Shown in pieces: positions 1 through 8,609 of a DNA stretch of 35,129 nt. The position numbers were made by a program, and so were the translations under genes. The notes under the pieces are model-generated. The model worked only from the letters and a program-made list of their open reading frames with translations. It had not been told where the DNA came from and ran no database searches. This DNA is from Alphaproteobacteria bacterium UBA1301 (GTDB taxonomy: Bacteria > Pseudomonadota > Alphaproteobacteria > Micropepsales > Micropepsaceae), in the NCBI GenBank assembly GCA_002307725.1, contig DBUB01000009.1:1-35129 (forward strand). Reading direction: 5' to 3'. The number at the start of each line of letters is the position of its first letter. The first letter of the stretch is position 1.

Positions 1-540
<540 letters not shown>

Positions 541-560
541 ACGCCAGCACCTCGTTCCAT

Positions 561-580
561 GTCTGGAGAGAAGTCCAGAT
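561..580 (+). other. hairpin in the 23S-5S spacer
   Basis: TCTGGA at 562-567 and TCCAGA at 574-579 form a perfect six-base stem with a GAGAAG loop. It lies in the short spacer between the 23S and 5S rRNAs and could take part in pre-rRNA processing. That role is inferred from position only. No tRNA is present in this spacer. Confidence 0.5.
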
Positions 581-618
581 TGATTAAGTTTCGAGTGTCG
601 TATGAAATTCTGTCCTTT

Positions 619-742
619 GCCGGACTGGTGATACTAGCGGAGGAATTCCACCCGATCCCATTCCGAACTCGGCCGTTAAAGCTTCCAGCGCCTATGGTAC
701 TGCGGCACAAGCCGCGGGAGAGTCGGTCGTCGCCAGTCCTGC
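619..742 (+). rRNA. rrf: 5S ribosomal RNA
   Basis: A 5S gene is recognised by the conserved internal segment CCCGATCCCATTCCGAACTC near 651-670 and by pairing of its ends. GGACTGG at 622-628 pairs with CCAGTCC at 733-739. The complementarity continues outward with two mismatches, from 612 to 749, which looks like a precursor-processing stem. The mature ends are therefore estimates. The usual alphaproteobacterial tRNA-fMet after 5S is absent here and a terminator follows directly. Confidence 0.95.
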
Positions 743-779
743 TAAGGACAGAATTAAAATCGCCATCACAAAATCAAGC

Positions 780-817
780 AAAACCCCGCCGGAGCAATCC
801 GGCGGGGCTTTTGTTTT
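780..817 (+). terminator. rho-independent terminator of the rRNA operon
   Basis: CCCCGCCGG (784-792) and CCGGCGGGG (799-807) form a perfect nine-base GC stem around a six-base loop, followed by CTTTTGTTTT. It is placed 40 bases after the 5S gene and ends the rRNA transcript before the dimethylarginine hydrolase gene. Confidence 0.92.
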
Positions 818-883
818 GGGCGTGAGACGAGCAAAATTTCGACGCTCGCGCGGAACCAAGGGCGCGGGATGGGGGTTGCTGGC

Positions 884-1678
884 ATGCGCGTCTTCGAATT
901 TTCCACCGCCATCGTCCGCGAGCCGGGCAAGAGCGTCGTCAAAGGTCTGAAGTCCAATCCGAAGGCCGTTCCCAGCTACGAGGGCGTGCTGGCCGAGCAT
1001 CGCGCTTATGTCGATGCGCTGGCAGGGTCTGGGGTCTCGGTCGATATCCTGAAGCCGCTCGAGGATTTTCCCGATTCCGTTTTTGTCGAGGACGCAGCGC
1101 TGACCTTCCCGGAAGGGGCCATATTGCTCCGTCCCGGGGCGCCATCGCGGCTGGCCGAACGCGACGAGGTGCGCGGCGCGCTCGCTCGCCACTTCGCCAA
1201 TGTGCTCGAACTCGGTGTTGGCGAATATGCCGACGGCGGCGACGTGCTGGTGGCGCCCGAAACGGTGTTCATCGGCCTGTCGCGGCGCACCAATCGCCTC
1301 GGTGCGGAAGCGCTCGTGCGCCATCTCGGCACCCTCGGCCGCAAGGTAGCGGTCGTGCCGACGCCCGCGACGGTACTGCATTTCAAGAGCGCTTGCGCGC
1401 TGCTGTCCGAAGACACCATCGTCGCCACCAAGGCGCTCGCTGCGAGTGGCATTTTCGACGGCTATCGCGTGCTCGAAACGCCGGAGGGCGAAGACGGCGC
1501 GGCCAATCTGGTGCGCGTCAATGCGCGGGTTTTGGTGGGCAAGTTTTACCCGCGTACCGCCGAGATGATCGCCAAGGAAGGCCTTGAGGTGAAGCTGTTG
1601 CCGGTCAGCGAAGTTGCCAAGCTCGATGCGGGCCTCAGCTGCATGTCGCTACGCTGGGCCAAGCCAGACGAAGCCTAA
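884..1678 (+). CDS. ddaH: N(G),N(G)-dimethylarginine dimethylaminohydrolase (DDAH)
   Basis: Predicted 264-residue cytosolic enzyme of the amidinotransferase/pentein fold that hydrolyses asymmetric dimethylarginine to citrulline and dimethylamine. The sequence carries the substrate-binding stretch DSVFVEDAA, the GGDVL motif, a catalytic histidine at about residue 166 (LHFKSAC) and a C-terminal catalytic cysteine at about 253 (LSCMSLRW). The size is typical of bacterial DDAH. An in-frame ATG lies five codons upstream at 869. I prefer 884 because the purine-rich GGGGG at 871-875 is then correctly spaced as a ribosome binding site and the protein begins MRVFEFS, as expected. Its stop overlaps the convergent GNAT gene by four bases. 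A plain arginine deiminase or another pentein is the alternative; DDAH fits better by length and motifs. Confidence 0.9.
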   Translation: MRVFEFSTAIVREPGKSVVKGLKSNPKAVPSYEGVLAEHRAYVDALAGSGVSVDILKPLEDFPDSVFVEDAALTFPEGAILLRPGAPSRLAERDEVRGALARHFANVLELGVGEYADGGDVLVAPETVFIGLSRRTNRLGAEALVRHLGTLGRKVAVVPTPATVLHFKSACALLSEDTIVATKALAASGIFDGYRVLETPEGEDGAANLVRVNARVLVGKFYPRTAEMIAKEGLEVKLLPVSEVAKLDAGLSCMSLRWAKPDEA

Positions 1679-2163
1679 ATTGTCCTGCGCATGTGCAAAA
1701 CGTCGAACGGTAGATGGTCATAGTGCGCATGCCGCGTGGCCTGAAAGCCGAAGCGTTCGTACCACCCCCGCAAGTCCGTCTGCTTCGCTATAATTCCGAT
1801 CTCGACGGCCGTGGCGCCGGTGGTCCGCACTGCATCGAAGGCACGTTCGACCAATTGCCGCCCGATGCCGCGGTGGCGGAAATCCGGCAGCACCGCAAGT
1901 TTCTCCAAAGTTGAAACGCCGTTCTTGGGCAGTCGTATGGCCACCGTTCCGCACGGCACCTCGCCTGAGAAAGCTTCAAAATAGAGATTTCCAAATCCCA
2001 TTCCGCGTCGTACTTCGTCCGCCGTGATGAACGAAGTATGGCCCGGACAGCTCTCGCGCGTGAGACCGAGGCGAACGGCAACATCGGCAAACGCTGCCGC
2101 AATCAGACGCGCCAGGGCGTCGGCGTCAGTAATATCGGTCGTGACGATCTCAACCGTGTTCAT
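1675..2163 (-). CDS. GNAT-family N-acetyltransferase
   Basis: A 162-residue protein with the GNAT acetyl-CoA-binding signature: a beta-strand LEKLAVLPDF followed by RHRGIGRQLVE (the Q/R-x-x-G-x-G/A motif A), then a C-terminal part ending WYERFGF, typical of the fold. It would transfer an acetyl group from acetyl-CoA to an amine; the substrate cannot be told from sequence. The ATG overlaps the cstA stop in an ATGA, so it is almost certainly translated by coupling with the transporter. In many proteobacteria cstA is followed by a small YbdD/YjiX-type gene, and here this acetyltransferase occupies that place. Its stop overlaps the DDAH stop on the other strand. Confidence 0.85.
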   Translation of the reverse strand: MNTVEIVTTDITDADALARLIAAAFADVAVRLGLTRESCPGHTSFITADEVRRGMGFGNLYFEAFSGEVPCGTVAIRLPKNGVSTLEKLAVLPDFRHRGIGRQLVERAFDAVRTTGATAVEIGIIAKQTDLRGWYERFGFQATRHAHYDHLPFDVLHMRRTI

Positions 2164-3944
2164 GCGGCGGCGGGCTCCGTCTTGTCCGGTGTCTTGAACC
2201 AGCGCCCGAGCGCCGCCACCAAAATGATCACGCCGAGCACCAGTTCGATGATCGTGATGGCGCCGTTGAACGGGTTGTATCCCTTCGCCGCTGAGTTGAG
2301 ATAGACGTGGCGCACCATCCAGATGCCGGCGGTATAGACGGTGACGAATAGGTAAGCGAGTGGAATGAGGCAGGTCAGCGCGTAACTGAACCGCCGCGAC
2401 AGCTTCAAAATCACCGTGGCACCGATGATCAATCCCACCGACGCCATCAACTGGTTCGACACGCCGAACAGCGCCCAGATCGAAGCAATGTCGCCTGACG
2501 CCAGCAGATATCCCCACAACAGACAGGCGATGAAACTGGTTGCCAGCATGCCAGGCAGCCAATCGACACGCTTCAGCGGCGCATAGAAGGTGCCGGTAAG
2601 GTCCTGCAACAGATAACGCGCGATGCGGGTGCCGGAATCGACCGCGGTGAGTATGAACACCGCCTCGAACATCACGACGAACTGGAAGAAATACGATGCC
2701 AGGTTCTTGAACCAGGGCAGGGCGGTGAAGATGTTGGTCATGCCGACCGCCAGCGTCACCGCGCCGCCGGTGCGCCCGGCGAGATTGATGCCGATCTCCG
2801 ACACGAAGCGCGGCAGTTCCACCGTATGCATGCCGAGCTTGGCGAACGCAGCCGGGGCGGCGTTGATGGCGAACCAGTCTTCGGGATAAAGCGAACACGC
2901 CGCCACCAGCGCCATGATGCCGACCAGGCACTCGACCAGCATCGCGCCGAACGCAACTGGAAGAATGTCACTCCACTTGTCGATGATCTTCGGCGTCACG
3001 CCGGATCCGACAAAGGCATGAAAACCGGAAATCGCGCCGCAAGCGATGGTGATCGACACGAATGGCCACACTGGTCCGGCAACCACCGGCCCGCCGCCCA
3101 GGAACTGGGGCATGAAGGCCGGGAAGTGGATCACCGGATTGACGAAGATCACGCCGACGACCAGCGCCGCAAAGACGCCAATCTTGATAAAACTGGAGAG
3201 ATAGCCGATCGGAGTCAGCAGCAGCCAAACCGGCAGAGTGCTCATCAGGAAAGCATAGGCCGGCAGGATAAAGCTGAGCGTCTGCTTGTTGAGCATCAGC
3301 CACTGGCCAAGCACGCTGTGATTTACATATGGCCCCGCAAGAACGCCCGCAATCACCGCGATCACCGCGACAAGGGTGGCAAGTTTCGAAACCCCGAAAT
3401 TGTGCTCGCAAAGCCCCAGCGCGATCGCGATCGGCACGATGGCGAACACGGCGAACGTGCCCCAGGGATTATGATCCAGCGCGTTGACCACGACCATCGA
3501 CAGGCCCGCCATCGTCACCGTGATGATGAACAGCATGGCCAGGCCCGTGCACCATCCCGCCACCGGCCCGAGTTCGGCGCGCGCTACTTCCGACAGCGAC
3601 AGCCCGCGCATTTTCATCGAGGCGTACAGCACTACGGTGTCGTGCACTGCGCCGCCGATCACCGCACCGGCAAGCAGCCAGATGAATCCGGGATAGAAGC
3701 CGAATTGCGACGCCAGCACCGGCCCGACCAAGGGCCCCGCTGCCGCGATCGCTGCGAAATGCTGCCCCGCCGTCGCCCATTTGCGCGTCGGCACATAATT
3801 CTTGCCGTCGGTATAAAGATGGGCCGGCGTCGGCTGGTCATCTGTAACGCGCAAAATCCGGCGCACGAAGAAGACGCCATAGGTGCGATAGGCCAGCGCC
3901 AGAATGCACAGCGCGGCAAGAACATAAGGAAGAGCGTGGCCCAT
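2160..3944 (-). CDS. cstA: carbon starvation protein CstA family transporter
   Basis: A 594-residue polytopic inner-membrane protein. The N-terminal region has the CstA hallmarks RTYGVFF, DGKNYVPT and HFAAIAAAGPLVGP, followed by many hydrophobic segments through to the C terminus. Members of the family take up peptides or pyruvate, and the E. coli paralogues are induced by carbon starvation or by pyruvate sensing. This protein is about 100 residues shorter than the E. coli forms, resembling the shorter CstA class. The start is ATG with GGGGGG a few bases upstream. It lies 68 bases downstream of a secreted amidohydrolase of the dipeptidase-like group and is coupled to a GNAT gene, suggesting an uptake-and-processing unit. 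The substrate (peptide or pyruvate) is not decided by the sequence. Confidence 0.93.
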   Translation of the reverse strand: MGHALPYVLAALCILALAYRTYGVFFVRRILRVTDDQPTPAHLYTDGKNYVPTRKWATAGQHFAAIAAAGPLVGPVLASQFGFYPGFIWLLAGAVIGGAVHDTVVLYASMKMRGLSLSEVARAELGPVAGWCTGLAMLFIITVTMAGLSMVVVNALDHNPWGTFAVFAIVPIAIALGLCEHNFGVSKLATLVAVIAVIAGVLAGPYVNHSVLGQWLMLNKQTLSFILPAYAFLMSTLPVWLLLTPIGYLSSFIKIGVFAALVVGVIFVNPVIHFPAFMPQFLGGGPVVAGPVWPFVSITIACGAISGFHAFVGSGVTPKIIDKWSDILPVAFGAMLVECLVGIMALVAACSLYPEDWFAINAAPAAFAKLGMHTVELPRFVSEIGINLAGRTGGAVTLAVGMTNIFTALPWFKNLASYFFQFVVMFEAVFILTAVDSGTRIARYLLQDLTGTFYAPLKRVDWLPGMLATSFIACLLWGYLLASGDIASIWALFGVSNQLMASVGLIIGATVILKLSRRFSYALTCLIPLAYLFVTVYTAGIWMVRHVYLNSAAKGYNPFNGAITIIELVLGVIILVAALGRWFKTPDKTEPAAA

Positions 3945-4012
3945 GATGTCCCCCCAGGACGATTTGGGAGACTATAACGCGCCGCCACAACCGCAACCAG
4001 AACTCTCGGCCG

Positions 4013-5296
4013 TTAGTTGTCCTTGTTCTTTACCACCTCGCCGCCCTTCATCACGAAGGCGACGTGCTCCAGCACCTTTACGTCGGCGAGCGGATCGCTG
4101 GAGACCGCGATCAGGTCGGCAAAATGGCCAGGCGCGAGCTCGCCCACCTTGTCTTTCCAGCCCAGCAGTTCGGCGGCGTTGAGGGTGGCGGCGCGGATCG
4201 CGTCGATCGGCTGCATGCCCCATTGCACCATCTTGGCGAACTGCCGGGCGTTGTCGCCATGGGGATAGACCCCCGCATCGGTCCCGAATGCCATACGTGC
4301 GCCGCCCTGAAAGGCTTTGCGGAAATTCTCGCGCTGCAGCCGCCCGATGGCTTTTTCCTTCTCGATTGATTCCGGCAGCATGCCGACCTTGGGGCCCATC
4401 TCGAGAATGAAATCGTCATTATAGATATCGAACACTAGGAAGGTGCCGTGGCTCTTGGCGAGCTTGATGCCTTCGGCGTCGATCAGACTCGCATGCTCGA
4501 CCGAATCCACGCCAGCCAGGATGGCGTCTTTGATCGCTTGGGTGCCATGGGCATGGGCGGCAACTTTGCGGCCCAGCTTGTGGGCTTCGGCGACGATAGC
4601 CTGCATCTCTTCCAGCGTGAATTGTTCGCCGCCCGCGGTATCGCCTTTCGACAGCACGCCGCCCGAAGCGGAAATCTTGATCAGATCGACACCATATTTG
4701 ACGTTCTGGCGCACCTTGGCGCGCAAGGCCCAAGGCCCGTCGGCGACGCCGTCGGCGCTATGATGAAATTCGAACGGGAGCAGATTGTCGTCGCCGTGGC
4801 CGCCGGTGATCGAGAGCATCGGTCCCGCCACCAGCATACGCGGACCAGGAACGTCGCCTTCGGCGATCGCGTCGCGCACCGCCACATCAGCGTAGCCTTC
4901 GGAGGCAACATCACGCACGGTGGTGAATCCGGCCATCAAAGTGATGCGGGCATTCTTGACGCCGGTGGTTGCCATCCGCGGCACCGAGATTCCAAGCGCC
5001 GAATAGCCTTGATCGCTGGCGTTGAAGGTCAGGTGGGTGTGGGCGTCGATCAAGCCGGGCAGACAGGTCAGCGCCGGAAGGTCGCTCGCTTTGATTCCGT
5101 CCGGCAGTTTGGTTGTCGTGGCCGGCCCCACCGCCGTGATGATCCCGGCGGCGTCGAACACGACCACTTGATCGACCAGCATTTTTCCAGCGCGCACGTC
5201 GAGGAGCTTGCCGCAATGCACTGCACCGGAACCGGCTTCAGCAGCGCCGACCATCGCCACTGCGGCGAGCACCGAAATCCACAGAGTCTTGTGCAT
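4013..5296 (-). CDS. secreted metal-dependent amidohydrolase (imidazolonepropionase/Xaa-dipeptidase-like)
   Basis: Predicted 427-residue exported hydrolase. The chosen ATG gives a clean signal peptide (MHKTLWIS followed by an alanine-rich core ending AEAG) and has GAGGAA ten bases upstream; an in-frame ATG at 5362 would bury the signal. The TIM-barrel amidohydrolase motifs are DAHTH (metal ligands near residues 86 and 88), the later VDLIKIS (candidate carboxylated lysine), HAHGT, VEHAS and FGTDAG (catalytic aspartate). The family includes the Caulobacter Cc2672/Cc3125-type dipeptidases that cleave Xaa-Arg/Lys or Xaa-Pro bonds. A dipeptidase role is inferred and supported by the downstream cstA peptide/pyruvate transporter on the same strand. 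Confidence 0.88.
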   Translation of the reverse strand: MHKTLWISVLAAVAMVGAAEAGSGAVHCGKLLDVRAGKMLVDQVVVFDAAGIITAVGPATTTKLPDGIKASDLPALTCLPGLIDAHTHLTFNASDQGYSALGISVPRMATTGVKNARITLMAGFTTVRDVASEGYADVAVRDAIAEGDVPGPRMLVAGPMLSITGGHGDDNLLPFEFHHSADGVADGPWALRAKVRQNVKYGVDLIKISASGGVLSKGDTAGGEQFTLEEMQAIVAEAHKLGRKVAAHAHGTQAIKDAILAGVDSVEHASLIDAEGIKLAKSHGTFLVFDIYNDDFILEMGPKVGMLPESIEKEKAIGRLQRENFRKAFQGGARMAFGTDAGVYPHGDNARQFAKMVQWGMQPIDAIRAATLNAAELLGWKDKVGELAPGHFADLIAVSSDPLADVKVLEHVAFVMKGGEVVKNKDN

Positions 5297-5465
5297 TTTA
5301 CCAAAATTCCTCGCGAACATTTTACGGATCATCAGCATGAAACGCACATCGTCCGGATGCAATCAAAGGATTGTCGCGTGTCTACGCTCTGTTTACCTGG
5401 GGCGCGTAGACCATGGCCTTGCAGGCTGGCGTGTGAAGACTGGTAAGCAATGAGGGTGCACAAAA

Positions 5466-5729
5466 ATGGAGCTGAATGAGCTTTTTTCGCGTTTCGAAGT
5501 CGAATTTGAACTCGATATGCCGGACGATGCGGAAGACACGTTGGTGCAAGTGCGCGACGTCCGCGACTACATCCGCGAGGTGTACCGCGAGCAGGGAATT
5601 GAGGCTCCGGCGGGTGCCATTTTTGAACGCGTGCGGCGGATTGCGGCGCATCTCGCCCACGCTGACGCATCGGAAATTGAGCCCCAGACACGGCTCGCCG
5701 ACCTCATCCGGCATAATCGCGCCGCCTAA
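5466..5729 (+). CDS. small protein resembling a circularly permuted, serine-less acyl carrier protein
   Basis: An 87-residue acidic protein starting with ATG ten bases after GAGGG; an in-frame TGA at 5451 excludes an upstream extension. I know no named family for it. Residues 11-36 (EVEFELDMPDD through RDYI) line up without gaps to the C-terminal half of acyl carrier protein, recalled from E. coli ACP as EEEFDTEIPDE through IDYI, with about nine identities in 26 positions. Residues 52-81 (IFERVRRIAAH, SEIEPQTRLADLI) look like the N-terminal ACP helix and loop. The two halves are thus in reverse order. The DSL serine that carries phosphopantetheine would fall just before Met1 and is missing. 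It may share a transcript with the next gene, 53 bases on. The fold assignment is inference. Confidence 0.7.
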   Translation: MELNELFSRFEVEFELDMPDDAEDTLVQVRDVRDYIREVYREQGIEAPAGAIFERVRRIAAHLAHADASEIEPQTRLADLIRHNRAA

Positions 5730-5782
5730 ACTTCGGGCACGGGATCGGTTAATCTCCTCCGGGATTTCAGGCGTCGTGCGCC

Positions 5783-6295
5783 ATGGCCAAGCCGCCCCGC
5801 GTCGTTGTCGTCAATGACAAGATGCAAACGAACTACCGTTACGCGCTGGTAGCGCCGGTCGGCCGCGACTTTGATCCCGGGTTCAAGCCGCAACTGACGC
5901 CGAAGGAAATGCTGGCGCTTGGTATCTTTGGCGGCAAATACATGACCGATTGCGCCCGCGAATATCCCGCCGACTGGTTCGCGACCGCCAAGCTCTCGCC
6001 GGCGGGAAAAAATCCCAAACTCAATTACTTCGGGGTCGATGCCAGCCAATCGCTGTTGGAATGGCGGCGCAAAGGCTGGATCCATCCCGACGATCCGCGC
6101 GGCTGGTTTCAATGGTACTGCCGCTATTACAGCGGCCGGCGGATGGAAGACGACGCCCGCCAGATTACGCGGTGGAAACAGATCTCCCGCCACGTCGCAC
6201 AACTGCGGAAGAATTGTGAGCCCGGCGACGTGTTTTGCCGCCCGCGTCAGCGTCAGGCGCTACTGCATTGGGCTTATGACAGCCGCAAAATTTGA
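5783..6295 (+). CDS. conserved hypothetical protein, probably cytosolic
   Basis: A 170-residue protein without a signal peptide or membrane segment. It is rich in aromatic and basic residues, with notable runs such as GGKYMTDC, GWIHPDDPRGWFQWYCRYY and RQRQALLHWAYDSRK, and cysteines in CEPGDVFC. From memory, proteins with this pattern are conserved across many bacteria without an assigned function, so I give none. No strong ribosome binding site precedes the ATG. A second in-frame ATG at 5822 is possible, but the conserved-looking VVVNDKMQ stretch favours the upstream one. It follows the ACP-like gene on the same strand. Confidence 0.8.
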   Translation: MAKPPRVVVVNDKMQTNYRYALVAPVGRDFDPGFKPQLTPKEMLALGIFGGKYMTDCAREYPADWFATAKLSPAGKNPKLNYFGVDASQSLLEWRRKGWIHPDDPRGWFQWYCRYYSGRRMEDDARQITRWKQISRHVAQLRKNCEPGDVFCRPRQRQALLHWAYDSRKI

Positions 6296-6396
6296 CCCGT
6301 GCTCTGGCGGCAACGCTTAAGGGCCTCTCCAACACGTGACTTTTCGTGACCACTGGAAAGCTCTAGCCTCGCGTCCAAATCTCAATAGGGAAAGTC

Positions 6397-8535
6397 ATGA
6401 AAGCGATGCTTTTGCTTGCCGCCAGCATTCTCGCGATGTCGGCCGCCGCCGCCGGCAGTCAGCCGCCTGCACCACCCGCCAAACCAGTGACCGAGACCTT
6501 GTTTGGTCAGACGGTCACCGACAATTACCGCTACATGGAAGCGCTTGGGCCCGAGACGCTCGATTGGATGAAGGCGCAAGGCTCTTTCACACGCTCGATG
6601 TTTGATTCGATTCAACCGCGCGCCGATCTGGGCAAGCGCGTCGGCGCCTTCACCGGCAGCTTCGGCTTCATCAACGGCTATGCGACTTATGGCACTCGCG
6701 CTTTTTACGAAGAGCGCACGCCGGGGTCCGACAATTTCGATCTGATGGTTCGCGACGCCTCCGGCGTCCGCAAGCTGGTCGATATCGCGGCGCTGCGCGC
6801 GGCCCATGACGGCAAGCCGTATGCCATCAATTATTTCCTCGCTTCGCCCGATGGCGCGAAAGTGGCGGTCGGCATTTCGCAAGGCGGTTCGGAAGCGGCG
6901 GAGATTTCGGTCTATGACGCCGCCACGGGAAAGGTGATTGCCGGTCCCATCGATCGCGCCGATTTTGGGGCCACCGCTTGGAGCGCCGATTCCAAGACGC
7001 TGTTTTTCATCCGCCTCAAGCAACTCGCGCCCGGCGAAGACGAGATCGCCAAATACAAGAACGCCACCGCTGATGCCTGGGACTTAAAATCGGACCCGGT
7101 GGCGGTCGCTGGCGCCGGTATCGGCAAGGGGACTTCGTTCGCGCCCGACGAAACCCCGGTGATCGCGCTAACGCCCGGTTCGGACACCGGCTTGTTGCTG
7201 TCGTTCAATGGCGTACAGAACGAGTTGAAGGCGTGGGCGGCTCCCGCTGCACAAGCCGGAACGGTGGCGGCGCCGTGGAAGCTGTTGTTCGGCCGCGACG
7301 ACGGCGTCACCAGCGTCGATGTCCATGGCGATGACATCTATCTTCTCAGCCACAAGGACGCGCCGACCTTCAAAGTGCTGGTGTTGAAGGCGGGCGAACC
7401 GCTTGCAGCTGCGAAAGTCCTGGTAGCTGCCGATCCGTCGCGCGTGATCGAATCCATCCATGCCGCCGCTGATGGGCTTTATGTAATGACGCGCAAGGGC
7501 GCCTATTCCGAACTTTTGCGCGTGCCGGCCGGTACCACAAAAATCGAGTCCATCGCGCTGCCGGTAAGCGGTCACATCGCCGAGATGTTCACCGATCCGA
7601 GGGCTGCGGGTGTGTCGCTGCAGATGTCGAGCTGGGTCGTGGCACCAACCTTGTATCGCTACGATCCCAAGACCGGCCATTTCGAAGACCTCAACCTCGG
7701 TGTCAAAGGCGCCATCGCGGCGGCCGCCTTCACCGTCAGCGATCTGAAAGCCAAAGCGAAAGACGGCGTCGAGGTGCCCCTTTCGCTGATCCAGCCCAAG
7801 GGCAACACCGGCCCGCACATCACGCTGGTGGAAGCTTATGGCTCCTACGGCATTTCGGAACTGGCTGATTTCTCGTCGCGGCGTGCCGCGGCGCTGAAGG
7901 AAGGCGTCAATTACGGCATCTGCCATGTGCGCGGTGGCGGCGAGCTCGGCGAGGCCTGGCGTCTCGGCGGTAAGGACGCCAACAAGCACAATACTTGGCA
8001 GGACATCATCGCTTGCGGCGAGGATTTGATCGCCCGCGGCATCACCACCAAGGACAAGCTCTTCATCATCGGTGGGTCCGCCGGCGGCATCACCATGGGC
8101 CGGGCTTTGACCGAGCGCCCTGACCTTTTCGCCGGTGTGCTGGATCTGGTTCCGGCCGCCAACCCTTTGCGCTCCGAGTTCTCGCCCAACGGCCCGCCGA
8201 ACATCCCGGAATTCGGCACTGTCAGCACCGAAGCGGGCTTCAAGAACCTTTATGCGATGGATTCGATCCAGCACGTGAAGCCGGGCGTGACCTATCCGGC
8301 GGTGATGATCGCCACCGGCCTCAACGATCCACGGGTATCGCCGTGGGAGCCGGCCAAATTCGCTGCCGCCCTGATTGCCGCAGGAAGCCCCAATCCGGTG
8401 TTGCTCAGGATCGACGAACAGGCGGGACACGGCGTTGGCTCGACCAAGACCCAGACCGACGCGCTGACGGCCGACGGCATCGCCTTCATGTTCTGGCGGG
8501 CCGGCCAGCCGGGCTGGCAGCCGGCTAAGAAGTAG
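6397..8535 (+). CDS. secreted prolyl oligopeptidase family serine peptidase (S9)
   Basis: A 712-residue exported peptidase that should cleave short proline-containing peptides. It has a signal peptide (MKAMLLLAASILAMSAAAAG), an N-terminal seven-bladed beta-propeller region (about residues 30-430) and a C-terminal alpha/beta-hydrolase domain. The catalytic triad is visible as Ser561 in GGSAGG, Asp644 in GLNDPRV and His678 in AGHGVG. The length agrees with S9A/S9-type enzymes. The start ATG is preceded by AGGGAAAG. The gene stands alone between the 5783 gene and a shared bidirectional terminator. It may feed the peptide uptake suggested by the nearby cstA gene, which is an inference only. Confidence 0.93.
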   Translation: MKAMLLLAASILAMSAAAAGSQPPAPPAKPVTETLFGQTVTDNYRYMEALGPETLDWMKAQGSFTRSMFDSIQPRADLGKRVGAFTGSFGFINGYATYGTRAFYEERTPGSDNFDLMVRDASGVRKLVDIAALRAAHDGKPYAINYFLASPDGAKVAVGISQGGSEAAEISVYDAATGKVIAGPIDRADFGATAWSADSKTLFFIRLKQLAPGEDEIAKYKNATADAWDLKSDPVAVAGAGIGKGTSFAPDETPVIALTPGSDTGLLLSFNGVQNELKAWAAPAAQAGTVAAPWKLLFGRDDGVTSVDVHGDDIYLLSHKDAPTFKVLVLKAGEPLAAAKVLVAADPSRVIESIHAAADGLYVMTRKGAYSELLRVPAGTTKIESIALPVSGHIAEMFTDPRAAGVSLQMSSWVVAPTLYRYDPKTGHFEDLNLGVKGAIAAAAFTVSDLKAKAKDGVEVPLSLIQPKGNTGPHITLVEAYGSYGISELADFSSRRAAALKEGVNYGICHVRGGGELGEAWRLGGKDANKHNTWQDIIACGEDLIARGITTKDKLFIIGGSAGGITMGRALTERPDLFAGVLDLVPAANPLRSEFSPNGPPNIPEFGTVSTEAGFKNLYAMDSIQHVKPGVTYPAVMIATGLNDPRVSPWEPAKFAAALIAAGSPNPVLLRIDEQAGHGVGSTKTQTDALTADGIAFMFWRAGQPGWQPAKK

Positions 8536-8557
8536 ATGGAAGCGCCCTCCAAAAAGC

Positions 8558-8592
8558 AAAACCCCCTCGTGAGGCGAGGGGGTCTACTTTAA
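8558..8592. terminator. shared terminator between convergent genes
   Basis: CCCCCTCG (8562-8569) and CGAGGGGG (8575-8582) form a perfect eight-base stem with a five-base loop. Read on the minus strand it is followed by TTTTGCTTTTT, a good U-tract for the CHAP gene. On the plus strand the following TCTACTTT is weaker but may serve the peptidase gene. Confidence 0.85.
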
Positions 8593-8609
8593 TCCGGCCA
8601 AGAGGAACT

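Noticed and set aside
743..868. Search for tRNA-fMet after 5S
   Set aside because: No cloverleaf or CCA-end sequence; only the terminator is present.
2826..3977. 383-codon plus-strand frame opposite cstA
   Set aside because: Arg/His/Asp-rich product without any fold signal; mirrors the codon bias of the real transporter on the other strand.
4448..5446. 332-codon plus-strand frame opposite the amidohydrolase
   Set aside because: Shadow of the signal-peptide-bearing amidohydrolase, no ribosome binding site or motif.
7168..8559. 463-codon minus-strand frame opposite the prolyl oligopeptidase
   Set aside because: The plus strand has an intact triad and signal peptide; the antisense product has no recognisable feature.
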